A stretch of 64,000 bases of DNA from NCBI RefSeq assembly GCF_036248275.1, contig NZ_CP109181.1, forward strand, positions 6,510,001-6,574,000. The letters are read 5' to 3'. Below the pieces are notes generated by a model. The model was not told the DNA's origin. It saw only the letters and a program-made list of their open reading frames with translations, and ran no database searches. Position numbers and translations under genes: made by a program. Below are positions 1 through 7,420 of the stretch, piece by piece. The stretch is from Streptomyces sp. NBC_01716 (GTDB lineage Bacteria; Actinomycetota; Actinomycetes; Streptomycetales; Streptomycetaceae). Every line of letters begins with the position of its first letter. The first letter of the stretch is position 1.

Positions 1-144
1 GCCATATACCTGGTTCTCGTCGACCTGCTGTCCCGCACGCTCAACCGCCCCAACGAACTGCCGCTCGGCATCCTCACCGCCCTGCTGGGCGCTCCGTTCT
101 TCCTGTGGCTGCTGCGCCGCAACAAAGGACTGGACACCGTATGA
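1..144 (+). CDS. FecCD-type ABC transporter permease, C-terminal end (partial)
   Basis: Only the last 47 residues are present; the gene starts before the window. The tail reads AIYLVLVDLLSRTL, then NELPLGILTALLGAPFFLWLLRR and a short polar end. This is the typical last membrane helix of FecCD/BtuC-family permeases for ferric siderophores, haem or cobalamin. The TGA stop overlaps the ATG of the next gene (ATGA), so it is translationally coupled to the ATPase. The substrate cannot be told from this fragment. Confidence 0.85.
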   Translation, partial: AIYLVLVDLLSRTLNRPNELPLGILTALLGAPFFLWLLRRNKGLDTV

Positions 145-941
145 GACTCACCGTCGAACAGCTCCACATCACCCTCGACCGGCAGCCGATCCTGCGTGAT
201 GTGGGCCTGGAGGTGCCCCCGGGCGCGGTCGTCGGCCTCGTCGGCCCGAACGGCAGCGGCAAGTCCACGCTCCTGCGCGCCGTCTACCGCTCCCTGCGCC
301 CCAGGACCGGTGTCGTCCGCGTCGGCGGCGACGACGTCTGGACGCTCTCCTCCCGGGACGCCGCACGCCGGACCGCCGCCGTACTGCAGGACGGCGGCAG
401 CGTGTCGGGACTGAGCGTCACCGAGATCGTCACCCTCGGCCGCACCCCCCATCACGGCCTCCTCGGCCGGGACAGCGCCGACGACCGCCGGGCTGTGGAC
501 GACTCCCTCCGGAAATGCGGCGCGGACGTCCTCGCCGACCGCGACTTCGCCTCCCTGTCCGGCGGCGAACGCCAACGCGTCCTCCTCGCCCGCGCCCTGG
601 CCCAGCATCCCGACGTCCTGGTTCTCGACGAACTCACCAACCACCTGGACATCCGGGCCCGCTTCGAACTCCTCGACCTGATCCGCTCCACGGGCACCAC
701 GACGCTCGCGGCCCTGCACGACCTCGACCTCGCGGCCCGGCTCTGCGACCGGATCATCGTGCTCGACGAAGGATCCGTGGTGGCGGCGGGGGAGGTCCTC
801 GACGTCCTGACCTCCGAAATCCTGGCCGACGTCTTCGGCGTGTCCGCCAGCGCGGCCCGCCACCCGGACGGAGTCGTACGCATCACTTACGCGGCCGAGC
901 CACTCAACACGAAGCGGCCCACGCGAACGGCGGCCCGATAA
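141..941 (+). CDS. ABC transporter ATP-binding protein, iron-siderophore/cobalamin (FecE/BtuD) type
   Basis: This 266-residue protein is the ATPase partner of the permease just upstream and would energise uptake of a ferric siderophore or related chelate. Visible motifs are Walker A (GPNGSGKST, near residue 35), Q-loop region (AVLQDGG), signature LSGGERQR, Walker B (VLVLDELTNHLD) and the H-loop (LAALHDLDLAARL). The ATG at 141 was chosen because it overlaps the permease stop and begins the conserved N terminus; a longer reading from 105 would run through the permease. A substrate-binding protein is not visible and is probably further left. Family assignment is secure; the substrate is inferred only from family resemblance. 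Confidence 0.92.
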   Translation: MRLTVEQLHITLDRQPILRDVGLEVPPGAVVGLVGPNGSGKSTLLRAVYRSLRPRTGVVRVGGDDVWTLSSRDAARRTAAVLQDGGSVSGLSVTEIVTLGRTPHHGLLGRDSADDRRAVDDSLRKCGADVLADRDFASLSGGERQRVLLARALAQHPDVLVLDELTNHLDIRARFELLDLIRSTGTTTLAALHDLDLAARLCDRIIVLDEGSVVAAGEVLDVLTSEILADVFGVSASAARHPDGVVRITYAAEPLNTKRPTRTAAR

Positions 942-978
942 CCACGGCTCTTCCGAGCCGCGCTCAGGGCGAACCAAC

Positions 979-1014
979 GAGGGCCGCTGCCCCGGCTACG
1001 GGGTGGCGGCCCTC
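979..1014. terminator. GC-rich hairpin outside the left island junction
   Basis: A 16-bp stem (979-994 with 999-1014, two G-U pairs) closes a four-base loop. It lies 37 bases after the ABC ATPase and can end that operon. A near-identical hairpin at 14887-14922 sits at the same side of the other att copy, so this one may be the former glnA terminator displaced by the island, or the end of an older neighbouring island. Confidence 0.75.
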
Positions 1015-1034
1015 ACGGTCGACTCCGGCTTTTG

Positions 1035-1054
1035 GATGTCGAAGTACAGCTCGA
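1035..1054. repeat. Putative attachment site, left junction of the glnA island
   Basis: The 20 bases gatgtcgaagtacagctcga are identical to the last coding bases of glnA at 15085-15104. The match extends imperfectly leftward: gactccg occurs exactly 14 bases before the core in both copies, giving 29 of 34 identical positions. Outside the core, the left copy lacks the glnA stop codon. A duplicated 3' gene end flanking a block of accessory genes is the classical signature of site-specific integration. Confidence 0.8.
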
Positions 1055-1099
1055 TAAGTCTTCTGACCTGCACAGACCCTCTTGTGAGGAGCTGGCCGA

Positions 1100-1116
1100 T
1101 GCACAATCGGTGCACA
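1100..1116. repeat. TGCACA-type repeat, left end of island
   Basis: The 17 bases tgcacaatcggtgcaca lie 45 bases inside the left att core. They match 16 of 17 positions with 14963-14979, inside the right end, in the same orientation. Paired sequences just inside both ends fit recombinase or excisionase arm sites, though no protein in the window is shown to bind them. Confidence 0.5.
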
Positions 1117-1253
1117 TTGCGAGGAAGGGAAGGGCTCTGCCTGGGCCTGCCGATCGTCCAGGGCACCTGTAGTCGGGTTACGGCCTGCGTGACGTCGGCC
1201 GGCCAGTCGCGCCGAGCAGGCGAGCCCCAGCCTCCGGGAGGTCTCAGAGCTCG

Positions 1254-2699
1254 CTACTGGGCGGCATTGGCGCATGGTGAGTCACTGTCGGGGACGATCT
1301 TGATGCGGGCGTCCTCCAGACGGATGCTTGTGTTTTGGTTGGCGGCGGGGTCCCAGAACTCGAGCCGGTCACCGGATTGCCCAAAGATCACCACCGGAAT
1401 GCTGTGGGGAGGCGGGGCTCCGTAGAACGGCACTTCGCGGGAGGTTGGCTCCACGCACGCGTACTCGGCGCTGACGCCGAAGTAGTCCGGGATGTCGTGG
1501 CCGGCTGTGGCGAGCGCGCGGTTCTCCGCGCCACTGTTCGCCGCCGTGTGGAGGATGAGCAGGCTGAACGCCATGCTCATGCCTAGACCTAGGGTCACCG
1601 CAGGGGCCCAGGACAGCCATGGCCCTTGAACTCGCAGGGAGGGGGCGAGGAATCGCATCCACCCCAGGTAGGCAACCGGCAGCAGCGCCGTCGCGACGAA
1701 TACGCATAGCACCCAGAGTCCCGCCTGAATGTTGCCCAGCCCGTCGCTTCCGAGAGTGGGGCGCACACCGAACGGCGACAAATACGCTCGCTGGACGAGT
1801 GCCCCGAGCCATGGCACCAGGGGAACCGCGAGGGGCACGGCCAGCGGGACCAGCCACGGAAGCGCGCGATGCGTGGGGGTGCGCCGCACCGCCAGAAGGG
1901 TTCCGCCCAGCAGATAGCTCCCGGCCAGGGCCACGAGCGGGCCGCCAACTCGTGGGTTGTCCAAGCCGACCGCGGGCCAGAGCCCGGCACCGAGCAAGCA
2001 GATCGCCGTCGCGGTGAAGACGAGCGCCAAGGCTGCCAGGACGTGCCAGCCTCGAGACACCGAGGGGCTGCCGATCTCGTGGACCTCTGGGTCCAGCCGC
2101 CGCAGTGCCAGCGGGTGGTGCGAGAATTCGGCCCGAGCGGCTCGTCGTGTACGCGCCAGGCGACGCGGTCGGGGCTCGTCGAGCCCGGTCGGGACGCGGA
2201 CCAGCCGGACAGTGCCCGTATGCGGATCGTGCCCGCCGGTCCTGATGGCCAGGTGGAGCGCGTGGCTGATCCGTCGACTCAGCGGTCTCCGCTTGCCCCG
2301 CAGGTGCCATTCGATCTGTGGTCGCTGGACACGCTCAACAAGGTAGGCGTCGCGACAGTGCAGGGAGAGCTCGGCATTCTGGGCCAGCGTGTCGAGGGTG
2401 GCGACCGCCTGTTCGACCGCTGTCTCGCGAACCGCGCGGATGCGGATCTCGAGCACGCGCAGCGTCCAGCTCGCGTCCGTCGTTACCGTGGTCTCCCCGG
2501 CCGAAGCCTCGCGTATGGGCCAGCCCATCACGTCGCAGACCTGCTGGAGCAGGTCGAGTTCCTCAGGGTGGTCTAGGACCTCCACGAGGATGCGGATACG
2601 CCGGTTGAAGGGCAGCCCGGCCGGGCTCGCAGGCCCCGGGTCCGGCTGGGGGGCGGAACTCTGCCGGACCGGGCCCGGTCCGGAAAACGGAGTGCTCAT
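1254..2699 (-). CDS. Hypothetical membrane protein with about five helices
   Basis: I do not recognise this 481-residue protein. Residues 1-30 are a Pro/Ser-rich low-complexity leader. Residues about 30-215 are soluble and mixed alpha/beta (for example RIRILVEVLDHPEELDLLQQV). About five hydrophobic segments follow (around HVLAALALVFTATAICLLGA, GPLVALAGSYLLGGTLL, LPWLVPLAVPLAVPLVPWL, GLWVLCVFVATALLPVAYL and WAPAVTLGLGMSMAFSLLIL). The last 90 residues are soluble with two cysteines and probably outside the cell. It is the first gene inside the left island junction and is transcribed toward it. The upstream space at 2700-3031 separates it from a divergent tiny membrane gene. Whether it belongs to the nearby EACC1-caspase pair is unknown. 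Confidence 0.75.
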   Translation of the reverse strand: MSTPFSGPGPVRQSSAPQPDPGPASPAGLPFNRRIRILVEVLDHPEELDLLQQVCDVMGWPIREASAGETTVTTDASWTLRVLEIRIRAVRETAVEQAVATLDTLAQNAELSLHCRDAYLVERVQRPQIEWHLRGKRRPLSRRISHALHLAIRTGGHDPHTGTVRLVRVPTGLDEPRPRRLARTRRAARAEFSHHPLALRRLDPEVHEIGSPSVSRGWHVLAALALVFTATAICLLGAGLWPAVGLDNPRVGGPLVALAGSYLLGGTLLAVRRTPTHRALPWLVPLAVPLAVPLVPWLGALVQRAYLSPFGVRPTLGSDGLGNIQAGLWVLCVFVATALLPVAYLGWMRFLAPSLRVQGPWLSWAPAVTLGLGMSMAFSLLILHTAANSGAENRALATAGHDIPDYFGVSAEYACVEPTSREVPFYGAPPPHSIPVVIFGQSGDRLEFWDPAANQNTSIRLEDARIKIVPDSDSPCANAAQ

Positions 2700-3031
2700 A
2701 GGTGGATTCTGCCGTCACAGCTACTGCACACTTCCCGGCCTTGGCCCATGGTGTCCCACCCGGTCTCAGAACCACGCTGAATAAGGCACACCCCTCCCGT
2801 CTCGATTCGGGAATCAGTCAAACCGTCTTGGTCAAGCCGCCTGTCGATACGGCTTGCCGATCGCCAGGTGGGCCTTCTCGGCTGATCACGTCGTCCACAA
2901 CCGTCGCAAGGAGCAGTCGAGCGCCGCGCGCCGACCAGATCCAGCCGCTATTCCTCATCCGCCGGTTGCCGGTGAGACTCCTCTGTAACACTCCTGCTGA
3001 CGGACCCAGGCACCGAATCGGGGGTAGGACA
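2700..3031. other. Divergent intergenic region
   Basis: These 332 bases separate the leftward membrane gene from the rightward small membrane gene and must hold both promoters. An open reading frame crosses it on the plus strand, but its composition is unlike coding DNA and it lacks a ribosome site. I see no clear operator or hairpin. Confidence 0.5.
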
Positions 3032-3247
3032 GTGGCACAACCGCGAAAGGGGTACTACCGGGCGGCGCACTACGTGCGGCCGACGAACGTATCCAGCAAG
3101 GTCAAGATGCCGGCGCTCTGGGTGGTTGTTGTCGGCGTTCTCTTGGTGATCGCCGCTTGGAACACTCTCTTCGGCGATGGCGGCGACAAGACGACGCCGG
3201 AGCCTCAGCGCACGGCTCAGTCAGCCACGGAATCGCCGTCCCGTTAG
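3032..3247 (+). CDS. Small single-pass membrane protein
   Basis: This 71-residue protein has a basic N terminus (MAQPRKGYYRAAHYVRP), one membrane helix (ALWVVVVGVLLVIAAW, residues about 28-43) and a short Thr/Ser/Gln-rich tail, probably outside the cell. The GTG at 3032 was chosen because it has a GGGG ribosome site nine bases before it. Its last 27 bases overlap the 3' end of the convergent caspase gene. No family is recognised. Confidence 0.6.
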   Translation: MAQPRKGYYRAAHYVRPTNVSSKVKMPALWVVVVGVLLVIAAWNTLFGDGGDKTTPEPQRTAQSATESPSR

Positions 3248-4378
3248 CTTTCGGAAGGCTTGTCCCCAAGGGAACGTGGTGCGGGTGTTCTGGCTCCGGC
3301 CATGTGGCTCCTCGGATTCAGATCCTCTTGCAACCGGGGGAGTAGATCGAAGCCGTTCCCAGCACAACTGCCAGTCATTCAGCTGCTCGTCAGGCACTCC
3401 GCAGGCGGCTAGATAGACGCCCGTTGTCCGCCATGTCCTGGGCAAATCCTTGCGGTTAAGGAGGTTGCCGACCGTTCCGGGAGCGATCTGCCCGCCGGAG
3501 CGGTGGCTGATCGCCGCATGCGTGAGGGAGCTGGCGATGCGCACCTGCCCCAGTGCGTGGAAGAACCCTTCGACGGTGCGGATGGCTGCAGGGTCTGGCC
3601 ACGTTCGTTGGCCGGCATGCACGTCACTAGGGCTGCTGGACACAGGAGGTCGGCTGAAGGCGGGATTCCAGCCCAGCGCGAGCCGGCCGTTGCTGTTGCG
3701 CTCCCGTCCCTGGGGAACGGGGCGACCCTTTGCCGAAAGTGACCTTCGCAGCTCGCGGAAGACAGAGTCGAGCTCCAGCCGCTCGGGGCCTCCTGAGATA
3801 CCGGAGGTGAGGATGGCGAGCAGCTCGCCGGTGAAAGCGGTGTGGGGTTCCCCGGGTGGGGCGAGCGCCTGACGGTTCTCAGAGGCCGCGGCCAGCAAGT
3901 AGCTCCCTTCGACATCGGCTTGGGCAGCCAACTCCGACAGCCCCATCGTTCCCAGAGCCAGTCCGCCGTAGCAGCAGTCGAGAATGACGACCGTTCGTTC
4001 CGCTCGCCCCTCCAGCAGAGCGCCACGGAGCCATCCGTACGGAATCCCTGTTTCGACCCTTTGCTGTTTGGATTGAGGCAGCCCGAGATAGAGCTCGCCT
4101 TCTGGCGTGACCAGGCCATGCCCCGCGTAGTACACGAGCAGCGTGTCCCTGGCTGCGGCGCTGGCGTCGCGCAGGGAGTCCATGGCCGCTGTCGCGCTGG
4201 GCGGGTTGGAAAGCACGATGCAGTCGTCTCTGCCAAGACTCCAGGATGTGGGCCCCATGAGCACCTCCGCCATGGAGTTGAGGTTGTTGGAGACGGCCGG
4301 TAGATCTTCGAGGAAGTCGTACGTGCTCGTTCCGATCAGCACCGCCCTCGAAGCGCCGGGATCTGGGAACACGCTCAA
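3221..4378 (-). CDS. Caspase-family (C14) protease with C-terminal helix-turn-helix-like domain, EACC1-associated
   Basis: This 385-residue protein starts with a caspase fold. The beta strand RAVLIGTSTY opens it, the catalytic His lies in YYAGHG (His87) and the catalytic Cys in ILDCCYGG (Cys136). After a Ser/Pro linker, residues about 265-345 resemble the XRE-like domain common in actinobacterial conflict proteins (VEGFFHALGQVRIASSLTHAAI, then VGNLLNRKDLPRTW and WQLCWERL). It would act as a cysteine protease effector that kills or arrests the cell when triggered. Its ATG overlaps the stop of the EACC1 gene (ATGA), so the pair is coupled. EACC1-caspase pairs are known from comparative genomics of actinobacterial conflict systems; the trigger and substrates here are unknown. 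Confidence 0.85.
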   Translation of the reverse strand: MSVFPDPGASRAVLIGTSTYDFLEDLPAVSNNLNSMAEVLMGPTSWSLGRDDCIVLSNPPSATAAMDSLRDASAAARDTLLVYYAGHGLVTPEGELYLGLPQSKQQRVETGIPYGWLRGALLEGRAERTVVILDCCYGGLALGTMGLSELAAQADVEGSYLLAAASENRQALAPPGEPHTAFTGELLAILTSGISGGPERLELDSVFRELRRSLSAKGRPVPQGRERNSNGRLALGWNPAFSRPPVSSSPSDVHAGQRTWPDPAAIRTVEGFFHALGQVRIASSLTHAAISHRSGGQIAPGTVGNLLNRKDLPRTWRTTGVYLAACGVPDEQLNDWQLCWERLRSTPPVARGSESEEPHGRSQNTRTTFPWGQAFRKLTGRRFRG

Positions 4379-4740
4379 CCTGCCGAGCCCTCCCCGCCGT
4401 TTCGCCGGCTCTCTTGGAGTAGCCGTGTGATTCGTTCGATCTCCTCGTCACTGCAGTCGGTCAAGGCGTCAACGAGATCCTCGTGGCGGACCGTCACGCG
4501 CGAGGCTCGTGGGCGTGTCTGCTTCCAAGCGGCAAGCGTGAGAGCAAAGTTCGCGGCGCTCCATCCGTTCTCCGTGACCAACTGCAGGATGTCGGAGACT
4601 GCCCCCATCTCGCCCTCGCGCGGCGGTTGCTCGCACATCTCGACGCTGGCAGTACGCCGGATGTCGGGGTCTCGGCGGAGCCAAGTGAGCAGGGAACGGA
4701 GTTCGTCGTCCGCCGGCTCGACACGAACCTCAACGCGCAT
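4375..4740 (-). CDS. EACC1 (effector-associated constant component 1) family protein
   Basis: This 121-residue protein has the EACC1 layout: an N-terminal strand MRVEVRVEPADDELRSLLTWLRRDP, then the hallmark PPREGEMGAVSDILQLV, a helical middle (AANFALTLAAWKQTRP) and a short charged tail. EACC1 proteins are small adaptor-like partners encoded directly upstream of effectors such as caspases, trypsin-like proteases and nucleases in actinobacteria, and are thought to couple sensing to the effector. The gene overlaps the caspase gene by four bases. No NTPase signalling module (STAND or similar) lies beside the pair, so it is a minimal version or the sensor is elsewhere. Confidence 0.75.
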   Translation of the reverse strand: MRVEVRVEPADDELRSLLTWLRRDPDIRRTASVEMCEQPPREGEMGAVSDILQLVTENGWSAANFALTLAAWKQTRPRASRVTVRHEDLVDALTDCSDEEIERITRLLQESRRNGGEGSAG

Positions 4741-4864
4741 GTGATCCCCCTACTGTCGCGTTCTGGGCGGTGGTGGTCTCAACCATGGTCGGGCACGGTC
4801 GGACGCGGAGGGGATGTCTTCGCTCAACCTCTCTGCGGAGAAGCGGGACGAGGCGCAGAAGGGT

Positions 4865-5143
4865 CTATGCGGCGGCTCGATATCGTCGGCCGATCGCCTT
4901 GCGGGCCTTCTCAACCGCTCCCGTTACGCGGTGGACGTACCGGCGGAGAGCAAATGCAGGGTCCTCGTGACCGAGGAGGTCGGCCAGGGTGTAGACGTCC
5001 ACGCCTTCGTTGATCGCCTCGGAGGCGAAGAGGTGTCGCAGGGCGTGCGGCGGCGGCCTCACCACCGGAACCGCCATCATCGCCGACGGGCTTGGCCACA
5101 CCAGCCCCTCATTGCTGACCGGGGCCGTCGACTCCCGCCTCAT
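4865..5143 (-). pseudogene. Tyrosine recombinase (phage-type integrase) C-terminal remnant
   Basis: The translated frame contains the C-terminal catalytic block of tyrosine recombinases: HALRHLFASEAI (the HxLRH box), LADLLGHEDPAFALRRYVHR (the LGH box and the tyrosine nucleophile), then a helical tail VEKARKAIGRR. The N-terminal arm-binding and core-binding domains and the first catalytic Arg are absent; upstream DNA is not coding in any frame. It is probably what is left of the integrase that inserted this island or an earlier one. It sits well inside the island rather than next to an att site, so rearrangement has occurred. It cannot be active as it stands. Confidence 0.75.
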
Positions 5144-5509
5144 CGCACCGGACCCGGGTAGCCGACCAGGGCGCCGACTTCGTCAAACACGGCATCACCG
5201 CGTCCACGGCAGGATTGCGCCCTTTGCCAGTCTTCGAGCGGGACAAGGGACTCTCTCGTCACGCCCGGCGTGCCGCGCCGTTCGGCCACACGACATCAAC
5301 GGGCAGTCCTGCCGCGCGCGCCTCCTCGACGGTGTCGGCGGTGCCCCCGCCCTTGCCCGACGGAGGAGTCCCGTCCCTACACCGCGACAAGCCGGTCCGC
5401 GCGCGTGGGAGCGGCCTGCCTCCGAACCGCGCGGAGAGAGCGCCGTACGGATCTCCCCGGCCTCTCGTTCCGCGTGCTGCCGAGGAGCCAACAGGCGGTG
5501 ACGGACGCG
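5144..5509. other. Degenerate non-coding stretch
   Basis: These 366 bases lie between the integrase remnant and the flavoprotein gene. Several frames are open because of high GC, but none resembles a protein family or has a ribosome site. It is probably decayed DNA from the lost part of the integrase region. Confidence 0.5.
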
Positions 5510-6040
5510 TCAGCCCGCGACTGCCTTCACCGCGTCCAGCGCCGCAGGCCACGGATACGGCTTCTTCTCGCCGGGCTGGTTCGGCTCGAACCCCCCGGGG
5601 CCGTACAACACCCGTACTCCGGCGCCGCGGAGCGTCTCCAACGACCGGTGGAACGCCGGATGCTGCACATACGCCGCGTTGACGCACGGCATCGTCACCA
5701 GCGGAATGCTCTTCCCGATACCCTCAGCGACCACCCCGACGACGAAACTCGAAGTGATCCCCAGCGCCCACGAGTTGATCGTGTTGAAGGTGGCCGGCGC
5801 GACGAGGATCGCATCCGCTTTCGGCCAGACGTCCGGCTGGCCCGGCAGCTTGTACTCGGACCGGACCGGGCCGCCCGTCCGCTCCTCCAGCGTGGGCAAC
5901 TGATCACCGAGCCAACGGGCCGCCGTCGGTGTCAACCCGAGACGCACATCCCAACCGCGCTCCTGCGCCTCACCCACCACGTGTCCGATGTCGAACACCG
6001 GGGGCGCCGCGCTGCCGAACAGGTACAAGGTCCTCGTCAT
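5510..6040 (-). CDS. Flavoprotein (HFCD/PPC-decarboxylase-like family)
   Basis: This 176-residue protein resembles the flavin-binding cysteine-decarboxylase superfamily: the N-terminal strand TRTLYLFGSAAP, the central segment ADAILVAPATFNTINSWALGI (the family's conserved APAT-N motif) and PLVTMPCVNAAYVQHPAF. Members bind FMN and include phosphopantothenoylcysteine decarboxylase and lantibiotic decarboxylases; stand-alone actinobacterial versions are mostly uncharacterised. The ATG at 6040 was preferred over one 21 bases upstream because it opens the conserved strand. It is divergent from the XRE regulator at 6136, with 95 bases between them for both promoters. Similar regulator-flavoprotein pairs occur in other Streptomyces, but the function is unknown. 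Confidence 0.8.
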   Translation of the reverse strand: MTRTLYLFGSAAPPVFDIGHVVGEAQERGWDVRLGLTPTAARWLGDQLPTLEERTGGPVRSEYKLPGQPDVWPKADAILVAPATFNTINSWALGITSSFVVGVVAEGIGKSIPLVTMPCVNAAYVQHPAFHRSLETLRGAGVRVLYGPGGFEPNQPGEKKPYPWPAALDAVKAVAG

Positions 6041-6135
6041 GCCGTCCAGTCGACCACACACGAAAGCCGGGAACCGGTCGGCTCAGGCCCGGCGCGAGTA
6101 ACGTTCCAGATGACGAGTCAGGAACGGAGACCCGT

Positions 6136-7314
6136 ATGCGCAAGGACGAGCACACAGGCACTCGCATCGCCGACCAGAGGAAACTCGCCGGGCTGACACA
6201 ACGCGGCCTCGCCGGGCGCATCCCCTACTCATACAGCCTGCTCCATCAGGTCGAAGCGGGACACAAGAACGCGAGCCCAGACCTCGTGTCGGCCGTCGCC
6301 AGGGCACTTCGTATCGACGTCACCGCCCTGACAGGACAGCCTTACGTGACGGAACTCCAGCAGGACCGGCTCGCGGAACTCATCCGCCCCATCCGCGAAT
6401 CGCTCGACCTTTACGACCTCGGCGCCGACCCCGACCTCCGCCCCCGCAGCGTTCCGGAGTTGATCACTGCGGCGGACGACCTCTGCCGCCAGGTCCGCGC
6501 CACCCAGCTCAACAAGGCGGCCACCGCACTGCCTGCGGTTGTCGCGGAACTCACGACCGTCGCGCACCGGAACCCCACGACGGAACTGTGGCGTTCCCTC
6601 GCGTCCACCTACCGCACCGCCCACGACATCACGGTCAAGCTCGGCTACTTCGACCTGTCGAGCATCGCCCTCGCTCGAATGGACTGGGCAGCGCAACGCG
6701 CCTCCGATCCCCTCCTCGCCGCGGTGCGCCAGTACATGAGGGCCTTGGTCTACTTCCGCGAGGGCGAACACACCATCGGACTCCGGCTCATTGCCGCCGG
6801 CCAGAGTCTCATCGGCGACGCCGACGAGACCGTGGAGTCTCTTGCCGTCGCTGGGCAACTTCATCTCGGAGCCACCGTGATCGCCGCACGGGCCCAGGAC
6901 AAGACGACAGTCAAGACGCACTTGGCGGAAGCGCGGCGACTGGCCGGCCACACGGGCGAGGCGGGTCACGTTCACTGGCTCAGCTTTGGCCCGACCAATG
7001 TGCAACTGCACGAAGTGTCGGCGGATGTAGAGCTGCGCCACTATGGCAAAGCGGTCACCGACGCGGCGGCGGTGACGATGCCGAATTCGTGGCCCCTGTC
7101 CCGCCGGGCTCACTTCTACGTCGACAAGGCGCGCGCGGAGATGGAGATCGGGCGTACCGAATCCGCGTTGGTAGACCTGGTGACGGCGCGGAAGATGGCC
7201 CCGCAGCAGACCCGCTATCACCCTGGGGCGCGCGAGACCATCAAGGGTCTGGTGCACAAGCGCCGCACAACCCCGGACACGCTGGACAGTATGGCCGCGT
7301 GGATCGGTCTCTGA
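6136..7314 (+). CDS. XRE-family transcriptional regulator with helical repeat C-terminal region
   Basis: This 392-residue protein has an N-terminal helix-turn-helix at residues about 8-62 (GTRIADQRKLAGLTQRGLA, then SYSLLHQVEAGHKNASPDLV and ALRIDVTALTG). A long alpha-helical region of TPR-like character follows (for example ALVYFREGEHTIGLRLIAAG and ALVDLVTARKMAPQQ). This architecture is typical of Streptomyces regulators paired with DUF397, DUF6415 or anti-sigma-type ATPases in accessory regions. The ATG at 6136 follows a GGAACGGAGA ribosome site. Directly downstream lies a group of GTGTCAC sites that may be its targets. The signal sensed is unknown. Confidence 0.85.
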   Translation: MRKDEHTGTRIADQRKLAGLTQRGLAGRIPYSYSLLHQVEAGHKNASPDLVSAVARALRIDVTALTGQPYVTELQQDRLAELIRPIRESLDLYDLGADPDLRPRSVPELITAADDLCRQVRATQLNKAATALPAVVAELTTVAHRNPTTELWRSLASTYRTAHDITVKLGYFDLSSIALARMDWAAQRASDPLLAAVRQYMRALVYFREGEHTIGLRLIAAGQSLIGDADETVESLAVAGQLHLGATVIAARAQDKTTVKTHLAEARRLAGHTGEAGHVHWLSFGPTNVQLHEVSADVELRHYGKAVTDAAAVTMPNSWPLSRRAHFYVDKARAEMEIGRTESALVDLVTARKMAPQQTRYHPGARETIKGLVHKRRTTPDTLDSMAAWIGL

Positions 7315-7316
7315 CA

Positions 7317-7393
7317 GGTGTCACGCCCGCCCGGCGGGTGTCACTGAAGAGTGACACTTAGCCCCTTCCCCGCGCCGCACGCTGGTGACACCT
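7317..7393 (+). promoter_or_regulatory. Cluster of GTGTCAC operator-like sites
   Basis: Four copies of the heptamer GTGTCAC (either strand) occur within 77 bases. A single site at 7318-7324 and one near 7384-7390 flank a perfect inverted repeat, GTGTCACT-gaag-AGTGACAC at 7338-7357. The cluster lies between the XRE regulator and the small gene at 7421, where a promoter is expected. The arrangement suggests cooperative binding by the adjacent XRE protein; this is inference. Confidence 0.55.
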
Positions 7394-7420
7394 CATCACC
7401 GACGAGCCGGGGAGCACGCC

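Noticed and set aside
2702-3247. Longer 181-codon version of the small membrane gene
   Set aside because: The first 110 codons lack coding character; the GTG at 3032 has the ribosome site and the plausible protein.
5195-5491. Minus-strand frame MAPRQHAEREAGE as part of the integrase gene
   Set aside because: It does not resemble the core- or arm-binding domains of tyrosine recombinases, and the frame is not continuous with the fragment.
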